From Marinobacter mangrovi (lineage in GTDB: Bacteria; Pseudomonadota; Gammaproteobacteria; Pseudomonadales; Oleiphilaceae), in the NCBI RefSeq assembly GCF_016798325.1, contig NZ_JAERVO010000003.1, positions 1 to 64,000 on the forward strand: DNA of 64,000 bases, in the 5' to 3' direction. This document shows, one piece after another, positions 44,201 through 52,608 of the stretch. Position 1 is the stretch's first letter. Each line of letters starts with the position of its first letter. The notes under the pieces were generated by a model. The model did no database searches, was not told where the DNA came from, and saw only the letters and a list, made by a program, of their open reading frames with translations. Position numbers and translations under genes: made by a program.

Positions 44201-46614
44201 ACGCATTACCGGCACAGCAGCCTTTCACCTACCTGGACCCGACTCTCGGCGCCTTCGAGATCCGGCCCCTGCAGGTACCCGACGATATCCCACTGGTCAG
44301 GAGCTGGCTGCGCCAGGATCGTGCCCACTACTGGGGCATGCAGTCCATGGACGAGAACGACCTGGCCGCGTTCTACCGGGACCTGCCCGAATCCGGCAAG
44401 GGCGATGCCTTTATCGGCTACCACCAGGGCTACCCGGTCTTCCTGATGGAGTGCTACGACCCGGCCCGGGATCCCGTCGGTGAGCATTACACCGTCCAGC
44501 CCGGCGATCTGGGGATGCACATCCTGATCGCACCAACGGACACGCCACTCAAAGGTTTCAGCCGCGCGGTCTTCCGCGGCATCATGACGTTCATGTTCCG
44601 CCAACTGGGTGCGCAGCGGATCGTGGTGGAACCGGACACCCGCAACGAGGCCATCCACACGCTCAACAAAGCGGTCGGTTTTGTCTACGAACGCCCCATC
44701 GAACTGCCGGACAAGACCGCCGAGCTGGCGTTCTGCACCGCCGCCCAGTTCGAGGCGACCCAGCCACGGAGAGCCTCCCGGAAAACGCCGCAGCGCCGCC
44801 CAGACCCGCGCACGGTCAGCGATCATCTGCAACCAGCGATCTGGGAGAAGGTCAACCGGCTGTTGGTGCGCAAAGCCATCAGCGAACTGTCCCACGAGCG
44901 GGTGCTGGCGCCGGATCCGATCGAAGGCGAAGACGGACGCTATCGACTGTTTGCCGACGACGGCACCACCGAATACCGCTTCAACGGGCGCTGCATCACC
45001 CTGGATCACTGGCTGGTGGATCCGGACAGCCTGGAGAAGTGGGCCGATGGCGGCCAGGGTGAGATCGATGCCAGTCGCTTTATCCTCGAATTCCGCGAGC
45101 AACTGGGTATCTCCGAGGCCATGCTGCCCACGTACCTGGAGGAAATTTCCAGCACGTTATACGGCAGCGCCTTCAAGCACCATCGATCCAGCCCCACCGC
45201 CGAGGCGCTGACCCGGGCCGACTTCCAGACCGTGGAAGCCAGCATGTCTGAAGGCCATCCCTGCTTTATCGCCAACAACGGTCGGATCGGCTTCGATGCG
45301 CTGGACTATCCGGCGTACGCCCCCGAATCCGGCCAGCTGGTGCAGCTCCTGTGGCTCGCCGCCCATCGTGACGATACGGTCTATGCCGGCACCGACGGAC
45401 TGGACCACCGCAACCTGCTCCGGGATGAGCTGGGCGAAGGCCAGTTGCGCCGCTTCGACGACCGATTGCGCAACGACGGCCACGACCCGGCCGACTTCCA
45501 CCTGATCCCCGTTCATCCGTGGCAGTGGTACAACAAACTCGCCCACCTGTTCGCCAAGGCGCTCGCCCAGGGTCGCCTGGTCTGTCTGGGCTACGGTGAA
45601 GACCAGTACCGCGCCCAGCAATCGATCCGCACCTTCTTCAACCAGGACCAGCCGGAAAAGCGCTACGTCAAAACAGCCCTGTCGATCCTCAACATGGGCT
45701 TCATGCGCGGCCTGTCGCCGTATTACATGAGCACCACGCCGGCCATCAACGATTTTATCCACAACCTGATCAACCAGGATCCCTACCTGTCGGACACCGG
45801 CTTCAGCATCCTGCGGGAAGTGGCCGGGGTGGGTTACATGCACCCGGATTTCGAGACCACCCTCGACAAGCACAGCCCCTACCGCAAGATGCTCTCGGCG
45901 CTGTGGCGCGAAAGCCCGATCCCGACGCTCAAACCCGGTCAACGACTGATGACCATGGCGTCCCTGCTGCACGTGGATAACGACGGCCGCGCCGTGCTGC
46001 CAGCGCTGATGCGGGCGTCGGGCCTAGCGCCGGAGGACTGGCTGAGACGTTACCTCAAAGCCTACCTGAGCCCGCTGCTGCACTGTTTCTATGCCCACGA
46101 CCTGGTGTTCATGCCCCACGGCGAAAACCTGATCCTGGTGCTGGACGACCAGGTGCCGGTGCGCATGATCATGAAGGACATTGCCGAGGAAGTGGCGATC
46201 ATGAACGAGGAGGTGGTGCTCTCGGAGAAAGTGCAGCGTCTGGCGGTGTCCGTGCCGGAAGAGCTGAAGATCCTGTCGATCTTTACCGACGTGTTCGACT
46301 GCATCTTCCGCTTTATCGGCGGCCTTCTCGAAGAGCAGGGGGATATCGGCGAGGACCGGTTCTGGGCCCTGGTGGCCGACTGCGTGCACGACTACCAGGC
46401 CGCGCACCCGCACATGGCCGACAAGTTTGCCGCCCACGACCTGTTTGCACCGGAGTTCACGCTGTCGTGCCTGAACCGTCTGCAACTGGCCAACAACCAG
46501 CAGATGATCAACCTGACGGATCCGGCGGCCAACCTGCAGTTTGCCGGCACCCTGAAGAATCCGATTGCGGTTTATGCGAAGCGGCCGGAGACGGTGGCGA
46601 CGGCCGGGGACTGA
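44197..46614 (+). CDS. Acyltransferase-NIS synthetase fusion for a hydroxamate siderophore
   Basis: The protein has 805 residues, and its ATG overlaps the exporter stop as ATGA, with AAGGAG upstream. Residues 15-185 form a GNAT N-acyltransferase (DLGMHILIAPTDTPLKGFSR, RIVVEPDTRNEAIHTLNKAV), equivalent to DesC. After a linker, residues 220-800 are an IucA/IucC-type NIS synthetase with its FhuF-like end (LIPVHPWQWYNKL, KTALSILNMGFMRGLSPYYM, FMPHGENLILVLDDQVPVRM), equivalent to DesD/PubC/BibC. The fusion would acylate N-hydroxydiamine with a dicarboxylic acid and then condense or cyclise the units. The product is probably a bisucaberin/putrebactin/desferrioxamine-class compound. Which one cannot be told. 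Confidence 0.88.
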   Translation: MNALPAQQPFTYLDPTLGAFEIRPLQVPDDIPLVRSWLRQDRAHYWGMQSMDENDLAAFYRDLPESGKGDAFIGYHQGYPVFLMECYDPARDPVGEHYTVQPGDLGMHILIAPTDTPLKGFSRAVFRGIMTFMFRQLGAQRIVVEPDTRNEAIHTLNKAVGFVYERPIELPDKTAELAFCTAAQFEATQPRRASRKTPQRRPDPRTVSDHLQPAIWEKVNRLLVRKAISELSHERVLAPDPIEGEDGRYRLFADDGTTEYRFNGRCITLDHWLVDPDSLEKWADGGQGEIDASRFILEFREQLGISEAMLPTYLEEISSTLYGSAFKHHRSSPTAEALTRADFQTVEASMSEGHPCFIANNGRIGFDALDYPAYAPESGQLVQLLWLAAHRDDTVYAGTDGLDHRNLLRDELGEGQLRRFDDRLRNDGHDPADFHLIPVHPWQWYNKLAHLFAKALAQGRLVCLGYGEDQYRAQQSIRTFFNQDQPEKRYVKTALSILNMGFMRGLSPYYMSTTPAINDFIHNLINQDPYLSDTGFSILREVAGVGYMHPDFETTLDKHSPYRKMLSALWRESPIPTLKPGQRLMTMASLLHVDNDGRAVLPALMRASGLAPEDWLRRYLKAYLSPLLHCFYAHDLVFMPHGENLILVLDDQVPVRMIMKDIAEEVAIMNEEVVLSEKVQRLAVSVPEELKILSIFTDVFDCIFRFIGGLLEEQGDIGEDRFWALVADCVHDYQAAHPHMADKFAAHDLFAPEFTLSCLNRLQLANNQQMINLTDPAANLQFAGTLKNPIAVYAKRPETVATAGD

Positions 46615-46632
46615 GGGACACAAGCAACCTGA

Positions 46633-46911
46633 CGGGCCGTCCCAGGGACGGCTCGGAAGCTAAAGCGTCCGCTACATTACCCAGCCAACTCGAGCCTGTA
46701 GCAGATGCTTCAGCTTCTGAGGCGCCGGCAGGCGCCATCATTACAAACGTCCTTCAAGGGCATGTTTTACCAAGAGGCTTTTGCACGAAGTCTGATCGAA
46801 ACCCATGGAGGCCATCGCTGGAGCCGAGGACAGGGATGTCCTCATCGCATAAGCGGCCACGGACGGCCCTCTTAGGCGACGGAAGCGATGGCCTCCATTG
46901 GTTTCAGACGC
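46633..46911. repeat. Structured 280-bp repeat, copy 2
   Basis: Same order as copy 1: hairpin GCCGTCC..GGGACGGC, imperfect 22-bp arms (46656-46677 with 46696-46717), GGCGCC-GGCA-GGCGCC (46721-46736), and the large inverted repeat 46798-46819 with 46884-46905. It fills nearly all of the 332-base gap between the convergent siderophore synthetase and permease genes. Stem differences from copy 1 include paired changes (GCTGTCC/GGACAGC against GCCGTCC/GGACGGC; TCAC/GTGA against TCGC/GCGA). Confidence 0.85.
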
Positions 46912-46946
46912 CAAACTCAATAGAAATCCTCTCTACAACCAAACCC

Positions 46947-48974
46947 TTACCGCAACCGCCGCCGAGCCAGAAGATAAATGAAATAACTGCCCCCAAGGAT
47001 GGCCGCAAGCGTCCCCGCCGGCATCTGCTTGGGATAAAGCAGCACCCAGCCCAGCCAGTCGGAGAACAGCATCAACACCATGCCGACCAGCGGTGCCAGC
47101 CACAACTGCGGCCAGACCTTGCGCGCGCCCATCAGCGTCGCCACGTGGGGCGCCAGCAGGCCGACAAAGGCAATCGGCCCCATCAGCGCCGTGACCAGGG
47201 CGCAGCAGGCGCACACCAACACCAGCAGCACCAGACGGGCCCGGGACGCATTCAGACCACGCGCCTGGGCCATGTGATCGCCCGCCGAGATCAGCGTCAG
47301 CCAGCGCCCGGTCGCCAGCGACAACCCAAACAGCAGCACCGTGCCACCGGCGAACCAGAGCGCTTCGGCATCGGACACCCGATAGGTGGACCCGGACAGC
47401 CAGCCAATAATGGCGTAGGCCTGGTCGCTGCCCTTGGCGAGCACGAATTGCACCAGCGCCTCGATCAATGCCGACAGGGAAATCCCCACCAGAATCATGA
47501 TGCCCGGGGCGTAGTGAGCCCGTCGCCCCAGCAGCAGAAGCAACACCAGAACCCCGGCGCTACCGGCAAAGGCAACGAAAGGCCCGGCTTCATGAATCGA
47601 ACCGCCGATAAACACGGTGAAGGCGACCAGGGCAAACGTGGCGCCGGCCGACATCCCCAGGATATCGGGGCTGGCCAGGGGATTGCGGATCAGCCGCTGC
47701 AGGATCAGGCCCGCCAACGCCATGCCGACCCCGGCACAGGCGGCCGTCACCAGTCGCGGCCAGCGCAGGGACAGCACCAGATCCGACGGCCACTGGAAGG
47801 CGACCCAGGGCTGACGCCAGCTGAAGGCATCCGGCACGAAACAGAGCCCCAGAATCACCAGCACCATCACGGCCACCGGCGCCAGCCACCAGGACCAGCG
47901 ACTGACCCGGGCCGCCCCTTCCGGCAGCTGCAGGGCCGTTTGATCCTTCGCCGACAGCTTGCGACGCACGAACCAGATCAAGGCCGGCGCGCCGATCAGG
48001 GCCACGGCCGTCCCGCTGGGCAACAGATCCGGGAGCCAGTCGCTGGCCATCACGGCCAGGCTGTCCGTCAACAGCAGGCCGGTTGCGCCCAGCAGCAGGC
48101 TGAAGCACAACTCATCCCGGGGCGTGCGGGCACCCATGGAGCGGGCGATGTTCGGCGTGATCAAACCAATGAAGCTGATCACTCCAACAGCCGTGATGGC
48201 ACTGGCCACCAGCCACAGGGACAGCATCAGCAACACGATCAGGATCGGCCCGGTGCTCAAGCCCCGAGCCCCGGCACCGGCATCCCCCAGCCGCAACAGG
48301 GCCAGCGGTCGGGGGGCGATCAACAGCACCAGCAGCGCCACCGACAGCTTGGGCAACAGCCACTGCACCCAGCTCCAGTCGGTCTGGGTCAGGTCGCCGG
48401 CGCCCCAGATAAACAGGTTCTGGGTGGCGTACTGGTTGAGCAGGATGACGGCGGTCGCCACTGCGCCCATCAGGATATGGGTGGCCATGCCCGCCAGGAT
48501 CACCGGCAATCCGCTGAGGCCGCTGCGCCCGGCGATCAGCAGCACCAGCACAACCGACGCCACGGCGCCGCCCAGGGCAAACCAGGAACGCCCATCCGGC
48601 GCCAGATCCGGCCACCAGACACTGACGCACACCAGCGCCAGCCAGGCCCCGGAGGCGGCCCCGAGAGTCATCGGCGACAGCAGCGGATTCTGGGTCACCT
48701 GTTGCAGCAGACTGCCGACCAGGGCCATCACGGCACCGACCAGAATGGCCAGCACCACGCGCGGCAGGGCGGCGTAGACAAACTGGATGTCGTCGAAGGT
48801 TTCCGGTGCTCGACCGAGGATCAGCGACCACTGCTGCGACAGGGACAGCGTCGAGTTGAGGTGCAGGTGCCACAGCAACGCCAACAGCAGGACCGCCAGC
48901 GCCGCCAGGTAACGACCGGCCGCACCCTGCCAGAGGGCCGGGCGGGGACTTGCCAGGGTGTCAGTACCGGACAT
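46947..48974 (-). CDS. fhuB: Ferric-siderophore ABC permease, double-length FhuB type
   Basis: The protein has 675 residues from the ATG at 48974, whose A is shared with the TGA of the upstream binding-protein gene (TGATG), so translation is coupled. It contains two FecCD-type permease halves in one chain: LPRVVLAILVGAVMALVGSL...LLSPMTLGAASGAW in the first and RLVTAACAGVGMALAGLILQ...NPLASPDILGMSAGA in the second. This is the FhuB architecture for hydroxamate siderophores. A much longer upstream reading lies inside the neighbouring gene and is not used. Confidence 0.92.
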   Translation of the reverse strand: MSGTDTLASPRPALWQGAAGRYLAALAVLLLALLWHLHLNSTLSLSQQWSLILGRAPETFDDIQFVYAALPRVVLAILVGAVMALVGSLLQQVTQNPLLSPMTLGAASGAWLALVCVSVWWPDLAPDGRSWFALGGAVASVVLVLLIAGRSGLSGLPVILAGMATHILMGAVATAVILLNQYATQNLFIWGAGDLTQTDWSWVQWLLPKLSVALLVLLIAPRPLALLRLGDAGAGARGLSTGPILIVLLMLSLWLVASAITAVGVISFIGLITPNIARSMGARTPRDELCFSLLLGATGLLLTDSLAVMASDWLPDLLPSGTAVALIGAPALIWFVRRKLSAKDQTALQLPEGAARVSRWSWWLAPVAVMVLVILGLCFVPDAFSWRQPWVAFQWPSDLVLSLRWPRLVTAACAGVGMALAGLILQRLIRNPLASPDILGMSAGATFALVAFTVFIGGSIHEAGPFVAFAGSAGVLVLLLLLGRRAHYAPGIMILVGISLSALIEALVQFVLAKGSDQAYAIIGWLSGSTYRVSDAEALWFAGGTVLLFGLSLATGRWLTLISAGDHMAQARGLNASRARLVLLVLVCACCALVTALMGPIAFVGLLAPHVATLMGARKVWPQLWLAPLVGMVLMLFSDWLGWVLLYPKQMPAGTLAAILGGSYFIYLLARRRLR

Positions 48975-49894
48975 CACGGCTCGATCGTCAGCAACGCGTC
49001 CGTCATGGCTTCCGCCAGGTAGCGTAACGACAGGGCGCCACCGTAGGACCAGGTGGATACAACACCCGCCACGTGACCGGCCTTCACCACCGGCATCGCC
49101 TGCCACAGGGGTGATTCGAACAGTTTCTCCACGCCCGGCGCCGGCTTGAAATAGAGCAACACGTCGTCGGCCTTGAGCGTGCTCAGGGTGACCATTTTCT
49201 TCTGGGTCACCCCCCACTGGCTGGGTGGGATATCGAGCGCCGACGCCAGCCCCAGTTCACGCAGGACATAACTGGACATGGCGTTCTCACCGTAGACGAA
49301 CACCACGGCGTTGTTGTTGAAGCGGATGTTGGCGACTCGCGGCAGGTCCGTACCAAAATGAGCGTGCAGCTGCTGTTTGAGCGTGTCAAAGCGGGTGTCC
49401 ATGGCCGCCAGTTTCTGCTCGGCCACGTCCTCCTTGCCGAACAGATGGCCCAGCTTGCGGAAGATCCGGCGCGCCACGGTGGCGTTGTTGTGATCGGCAC
49501 TGAAGGCATCGAAGTAGAGCACCGGCGCCACCTGCTCCAGCCGATCGATCAAGTCTTCCTGACCGTTGGCCAGGATGATGACGTCCGGTTTAAGTGCCGC
49601 CAGTTCCTCGATGCTGGGCTCGTCCCGGGTGCCGATGTCCGCCACGCCTTCGGGAATGGACGGCCGCACCACCCAGGTGTGGTAACCGTCGATATCGGCC
49701 ACGCCGACCGGTTTGACGCCCAGCTCGACCACGTCTTCAGTCATGGCCCAGCTCAGGGTCACCACCCGCTGGGGCGTGCTGTCGAAGGTGTGCTCACCAC
49801 GAGCGTCCGTGATGGTCACCGCCCCCAGGGCCTGGCCGCAGAGCAGCCCTGCCAACAATAAGACGAAGAAGCGGAATACGCCTCGAATCACCAT
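48974..49894 (-). CDS. Ferric-siderophore periplasmic binding protein (FhuD-like)
   Basis: The protein has 306 residues with a signal peptide (MVIRGVFRFFVLLLAGLLCG, cleavage after ALGA). It has the class-III binding-protein layout: RVVTLSWAMTEDVVELGVKP near the start, LAALKPDVIILANG near 95, a long helix, and SPLWQAMPVVKAGHVAGV near 265. It delivers ferric hydroxamate to the FhuB-type permease. It lies 15 bases after the ATPase gene, in the same operon. Confidence 0.87.
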   Translation of the reverse strand: MVIRGVFRFFVLLLAGLLCGQALGAVTITDARGEHTFDSTPQRVVTLSWAMTEDVVELGVKPVGVADIDGYHTWVVRPSIPEGVADIGTRDEPSIEELAALKPDVIILANGQEDLIDRLEQVAPVLYFDAFSADHNNATVARRIFRKLGHLFGKEDVAEQKLAAMDTRFDTLKQQLHAHFGTDLPRVANIRFNNNAVVFVYGENAMSSYVLRELGLASALDIPPSQWGVTQKKMVTLSTLKADDVLLYFKPAPGVEKLFESPLWQAMPVVKAGHVAGVVSTWSYGGALSLRYLAEAMTDALLTIEP

Positions 49895-49909
49895 AAAGGC
49901 CTCCGACAG

Positions 49910-50677
49910 TCAGGCGACGACAGCAACCGGACGTGACTTGCCGGGCTGGGGAATGAGTTGGATATCGATACCGTAAAGCTGGCTGAGACGATCCCGGGTG
50001 AGCATCTCGTCGGGCGTGCCGTCAAACACCAGCTCGCCGCCCTTGAGCGCCAGGATGCGGTCGGCGTAGCGGGCCGCCAGATTAACGTCGTGCAGGATCG
50101 CCACCACGCCGCGACCGGTGTCCTGGTTCAGCTGACGCAGCAGGCCCATGGACTCGTACTGGTGGGACAGGTCCAGCGCCGAGGTGGGTTCGTCCAGCAG
50201 CAGCAGGGGTGATTGCTGGGCCAGCAGCATGGCGATCCAGGCCCGCTGGCGTTCACCGCCGGAGAGCTGGTCGGTCAGGTGGTCGGCATACTCCAACACA
50301 CCGGTCTGGGCCATCGCCTCATTGATGGCCTGGGCGTCCGTCGCCCGCCAGCGACCAAACAGGCCACGCCAGGGATAGCGCCCCAGGGCTACCAGTTCGC
50401 GCACGTTCAGGCCCGCCACCGGCGGCAGGTGTTGGGGCAGGTAGGCGATTTCCCGGGCCAGCGACCGTTGGGAATAAGCGTCCATCGGGCGGCGATTGAG
50501 CCGGATCTCGCCGGCATCCGGCGCCATCTGGCGCGCCAGCAGATTCATCAGCGTGGACTTGCCCGACCCGTTGTGACCGAGAATGACCGTGAATTCGTGA
50601 CCGGAAATCGAAAGCTCCGGCAGCGCCAGGATATCCCGGCCGTCCCGGTGGACGCGTATGCCGTTCAGTTCAAGCAT
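49910..50677 (-). CDS. fhuC: Ferric-siderophore ABC transporter ATPase
   Basis: The protein has 255 residues from the ATG at 50677, which lies inside the last codons of the reductase gene. Walker A is GHNGSGKSTLMN, the signature LSGGERQRAWIAMLLAQ and Walker B LLLLDEPTSALD. It is a FepC/FhuC-family importer ATPase. Gene order in the operon is reductase, ATPase, binding protein, permease. Confidence 0.92.
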   Translation of the reverse strand: MLELNGIRVHRDGRDILALPELSISGHEFTVILGHNGSGKSTLMNLLARQMAPDAGEIRLNRRPMDAYSQRSLAREIAYLPQHLPPVAGLNVRELVALGRYPWRGLFGRWRATDAQAINEAMAQTGVLEYADHLTDQLSGGERQRAWIAMLLAQQSPLLLLDEPTSALDLSHQYESMGLLRQLNQDTGRGVVAILHDVNLAARYADRILALKGGELVFDGTPDEMLTRDRLSQLYGIDIQLIPQPGKSRPVAVVA

Positions 50678-51446
50678 CGTGCAACAGCTCTTCTTGCAGG
50701 CGGGTGAACCGGACCTCGTCCTTCTGCTTGGGGCAGGAAGCGCACAGTTCACCATCGTGGCGGCGGTAATGCATACAACAGCCCTTGCGGTCGAGCACCA
50801 GCGGGGTACGGCCATCGGCCAGGGGCAGCGGCATCAAGGCACTCTGGCCTTCCAGCCCCATCGCCCGCAGCCAGGTCCAGGCCAGTTCCAGCCGCTGGGT
50901 CTGGGTCAGCTCAGGGCGAATCCGGTCGAGTCCGGCGATGGCGCTCAACAGGCTGTCCGCCGCCAGCCGCAGGGCATTGAGGGGTTTGATCAGCGTGATC
51001 TCGCGCAGCTCTGCCAAGAGGCTGTCGCAGAGTGCGCGCAGGGCCTGCCCGCCACGCTGGGTCAGCTGCGCTTCCGTGCCGTGCTCCCAGCCGTCGTCCG
51101 GCAGCGAGTAACCCGCCACCATCAAAGTGCCCACGTTCTGTCGCAGATCCTGGAGCGGCGGCAACACACCGGCACCATGCACACCGATCACCGTCAGGAT
51201 GATCGGCTGCCACACCATCAGCCCCCAGGTCCGCACGGACCAGTAGGGCATGCCGGCTTCCGGGTAGGCTTCACTCAGGGTGGCGTAGAGGGTTTCGAGG
51301 ACCGCCCGATTGTCGTCCCGCGCGCACAGGCACTGGTCCACCGGCGGCACCTGATCGCCGGCCAGCACCGGATTGATCTCGGCCGAGATCGCGTAAAAAC
51401 GATCCAGGGCGATGTGCTGTGCCAGAGACTGTTGGGCCATGGACAT
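50670..51446 (-). CDS. FhuF-like ferric-siderophore reductase
   Basis: The protein has 258 residues. The C-terminus carries GCCMHYRRHDGELCASCPKQ, the C-C-x10-C-x2-C motif that binds the 2Fe-2S cluster of FhuF-type reductases. A helical N-terminal domain precedes it, with MPYWSVRTWGLMVWQPIILT near 75. It releases iron from the imported chelate by reduction in the cytoplasm. It is the first gene of the uptake operon and overlaps fhuC by 8 bases. ATG codons at 51446 and 51440 are both possible starts. Confidence 0.85.
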   Translation of the reverse strand: MSMAQQSLAQHIALDRFYAISAEINPVLAGDQVPPVDQCLCARDDNRAVLETLYATLSEAYPEAGMPYWSVRTWGLMVWQPIILTVIGVHGAGVLPPLQDLRQNVGTLMVAGYSLPDDGWEHGTEAQLTQRGGQALRALCDSLLAELREITLIKPLNALRLAADSLLSAIAGLDRIRPELTQTQRLELAWTWLRAMGLEGQSALMPLPLADGRTPLVLDRKGCCMHYRRHDGELCASCPKQKDEVRFTRLQEELLHDA

Positions 51447-51499
51447 CGTGCAACGGCTCCCGCGGGTGTGGACGTCAGTCGGCCGGGACCGGACTGATC

Positions 51500-51560
51500 A
51501 ATAATGATCCGCAGTTTACCGAGCGCCTTTCGTCAGCGCAAATGCAAATTGATCGCATTT
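51500..51560 (-). promoter_or_regulatory. Fur-like sites upstream of the siderophore uptake operon
   Basis: AATAATGATCCGCAGTT (51500-51516) resembles the Fur box at 40000. A second palindrome AAATGC-N9-GCATTT lies at 51540-51560. Both precede the reductase gene, so iron control is likely. They share the 399-base gap 51447-51845 with the riboswitch of the next gene. Confidence 0.5.
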
Positions 51561-51635
51561 AATTTCTCGTCACCACCTGCCCACCCCGTCAAGAGACCCG
51601 TTGTGCCGGACAGGGGAGTTCGGTAAACTTCGCGC

Positions 51636-51800
51636 ATCTCCGGGGGAGTAGTCTCCGCGAAGGACAGACTGGTTCATTCAGTCGGCCTTCCGGGTGGCGG
51701 TCAACAAACTTGAGGCACATCCTCATGGCTGCCACGTCCCACCTGTCATGGGATTGACGAGACCTGGGATAACGCGGTCTGCCGTTGGGGCGGAAGGCCG
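51636..51800 (+). ncRNA. yybP-ykoY (manganese) riboswitch
   Basis: The leader of the UPF0016 gene contains the class-specific blocks GGGGGAGTAG (51642-51651), a central GCGGTCAACA and TTGACGAGACC (51754-51764). These are the conserved loops of the yybP-ykoY riboswitch, which binds Mn2+. The hallmark association is with manganese efflux genes, as here. The expression platform up to the ATG at 51846 is not clear from reading alone. Confidence 0.85.
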
Positions 51801-51845
51801 GGTTGTCCCTGTGTCATCGTAAATCCGCCCCTGCTTGGAGATTCA

Positions 51846-52430
51846 ATGGACGCCTTCCTATCCTCTACCTTCGCCGTGGCCATCGCGGAAATCGGCGACA
51901 AGACCCAGTTGTTGTCCCTGTTCCTGATCTGCCGTTTCAGTAAGCGGACACCCATCATTCTGGGCATCCTGTTTTCCACCCTGCTCAACCATGCCCTGTC
52001 CGCCCTGCTCGGCGCCTGGATAGCCAAGCTGATTCCCGCCAGCTGGCTACCCTGGATCGTCGCCACCAGCTTTATCGCCATTGCGCTGTGGCTGTTGATT
52101 CCCGACAAGGACGACAGCGAGGATGCCGGCCTGCTGCGCTATGGCGCGTTCTTCGCCACGCTGATCATGTTCTTCCTGGCGGAAATCGGTGACAAGACAC
52201 AGATTGCGACCGTGGTGCTCGCCGCCCGTTTCGACGATACCGTCATGGTCGTTCTGGGCACCACGGTGGGCATGCTGCTGGCCAACGTTCCCGTCATCCT
52301 GGCCGGCCAGTGGCTGATGGATCGCATGCCCCTGGCCACGGCCCGCCTCTTTGCGTGTGGGCTGTTTATCGTGCTCGGGGTCATCACCCTGGTCGGGGCC
52401 TTCAGCGGCATCAGCCTGACGGCCGGCTGA
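51846..52430 (+). CDS. UPF0016/GDT1-family manganese exporter (MneA-like)
   Basis: The protein has 194 residues and two repeats of the ExGD(K/R)(T/S) motif, EIGDKTQLLSLFLICRF near residue 13 and EIGDKTQIATVVLAARF near 113, in six predicted membrane segments. Bacterial members such as MneA export Mn2+. The yybP-ykoY riboswitch upstream would raise expression in excess manganese. Confidence 0.88.
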   Translation: MDAFLSSTFAVAIAEIGDKTQLLSLFLICRFSKRTPIILGILFSTLLNHALSALLGAWIAKLIPASWLPWIVATSFIAIALWLLIPDKDDSEDAGLLRYGAFFATLIMFFLAEIGDKTQIATVVLAARFDDTVMVVLGTTVGMLLANVPVILAGQWLMDRMPLATARLFACGLFIVLGVITLVGAFSGISLTAG

Positions 52431-52608
52431 TTACTGATTCGTCATGCGTTTTTGCCGCAATCCAGCGGTGCGAGAGAAGAAACGCGCCGCACTCTGTGGA
52501 ATAATGGGCTTTCTTAATAGGTGCCTATAAAGTAAACAGGTCGGCAGGCATCCCTGCTGGCCTGCGGTTCAACGAAGTGACGGAACACCTGTCCCAAGGA
52601 TTTCAGTA

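Noticed and set aside
46467-49022. 851-codon open frame on the plus strand through the repeat and opposite fhuB
   Set aside because: It is made of Gln/Arg/Gly/His low-complexity sequence complementary to a real permease and crosses the non-coding repeat.
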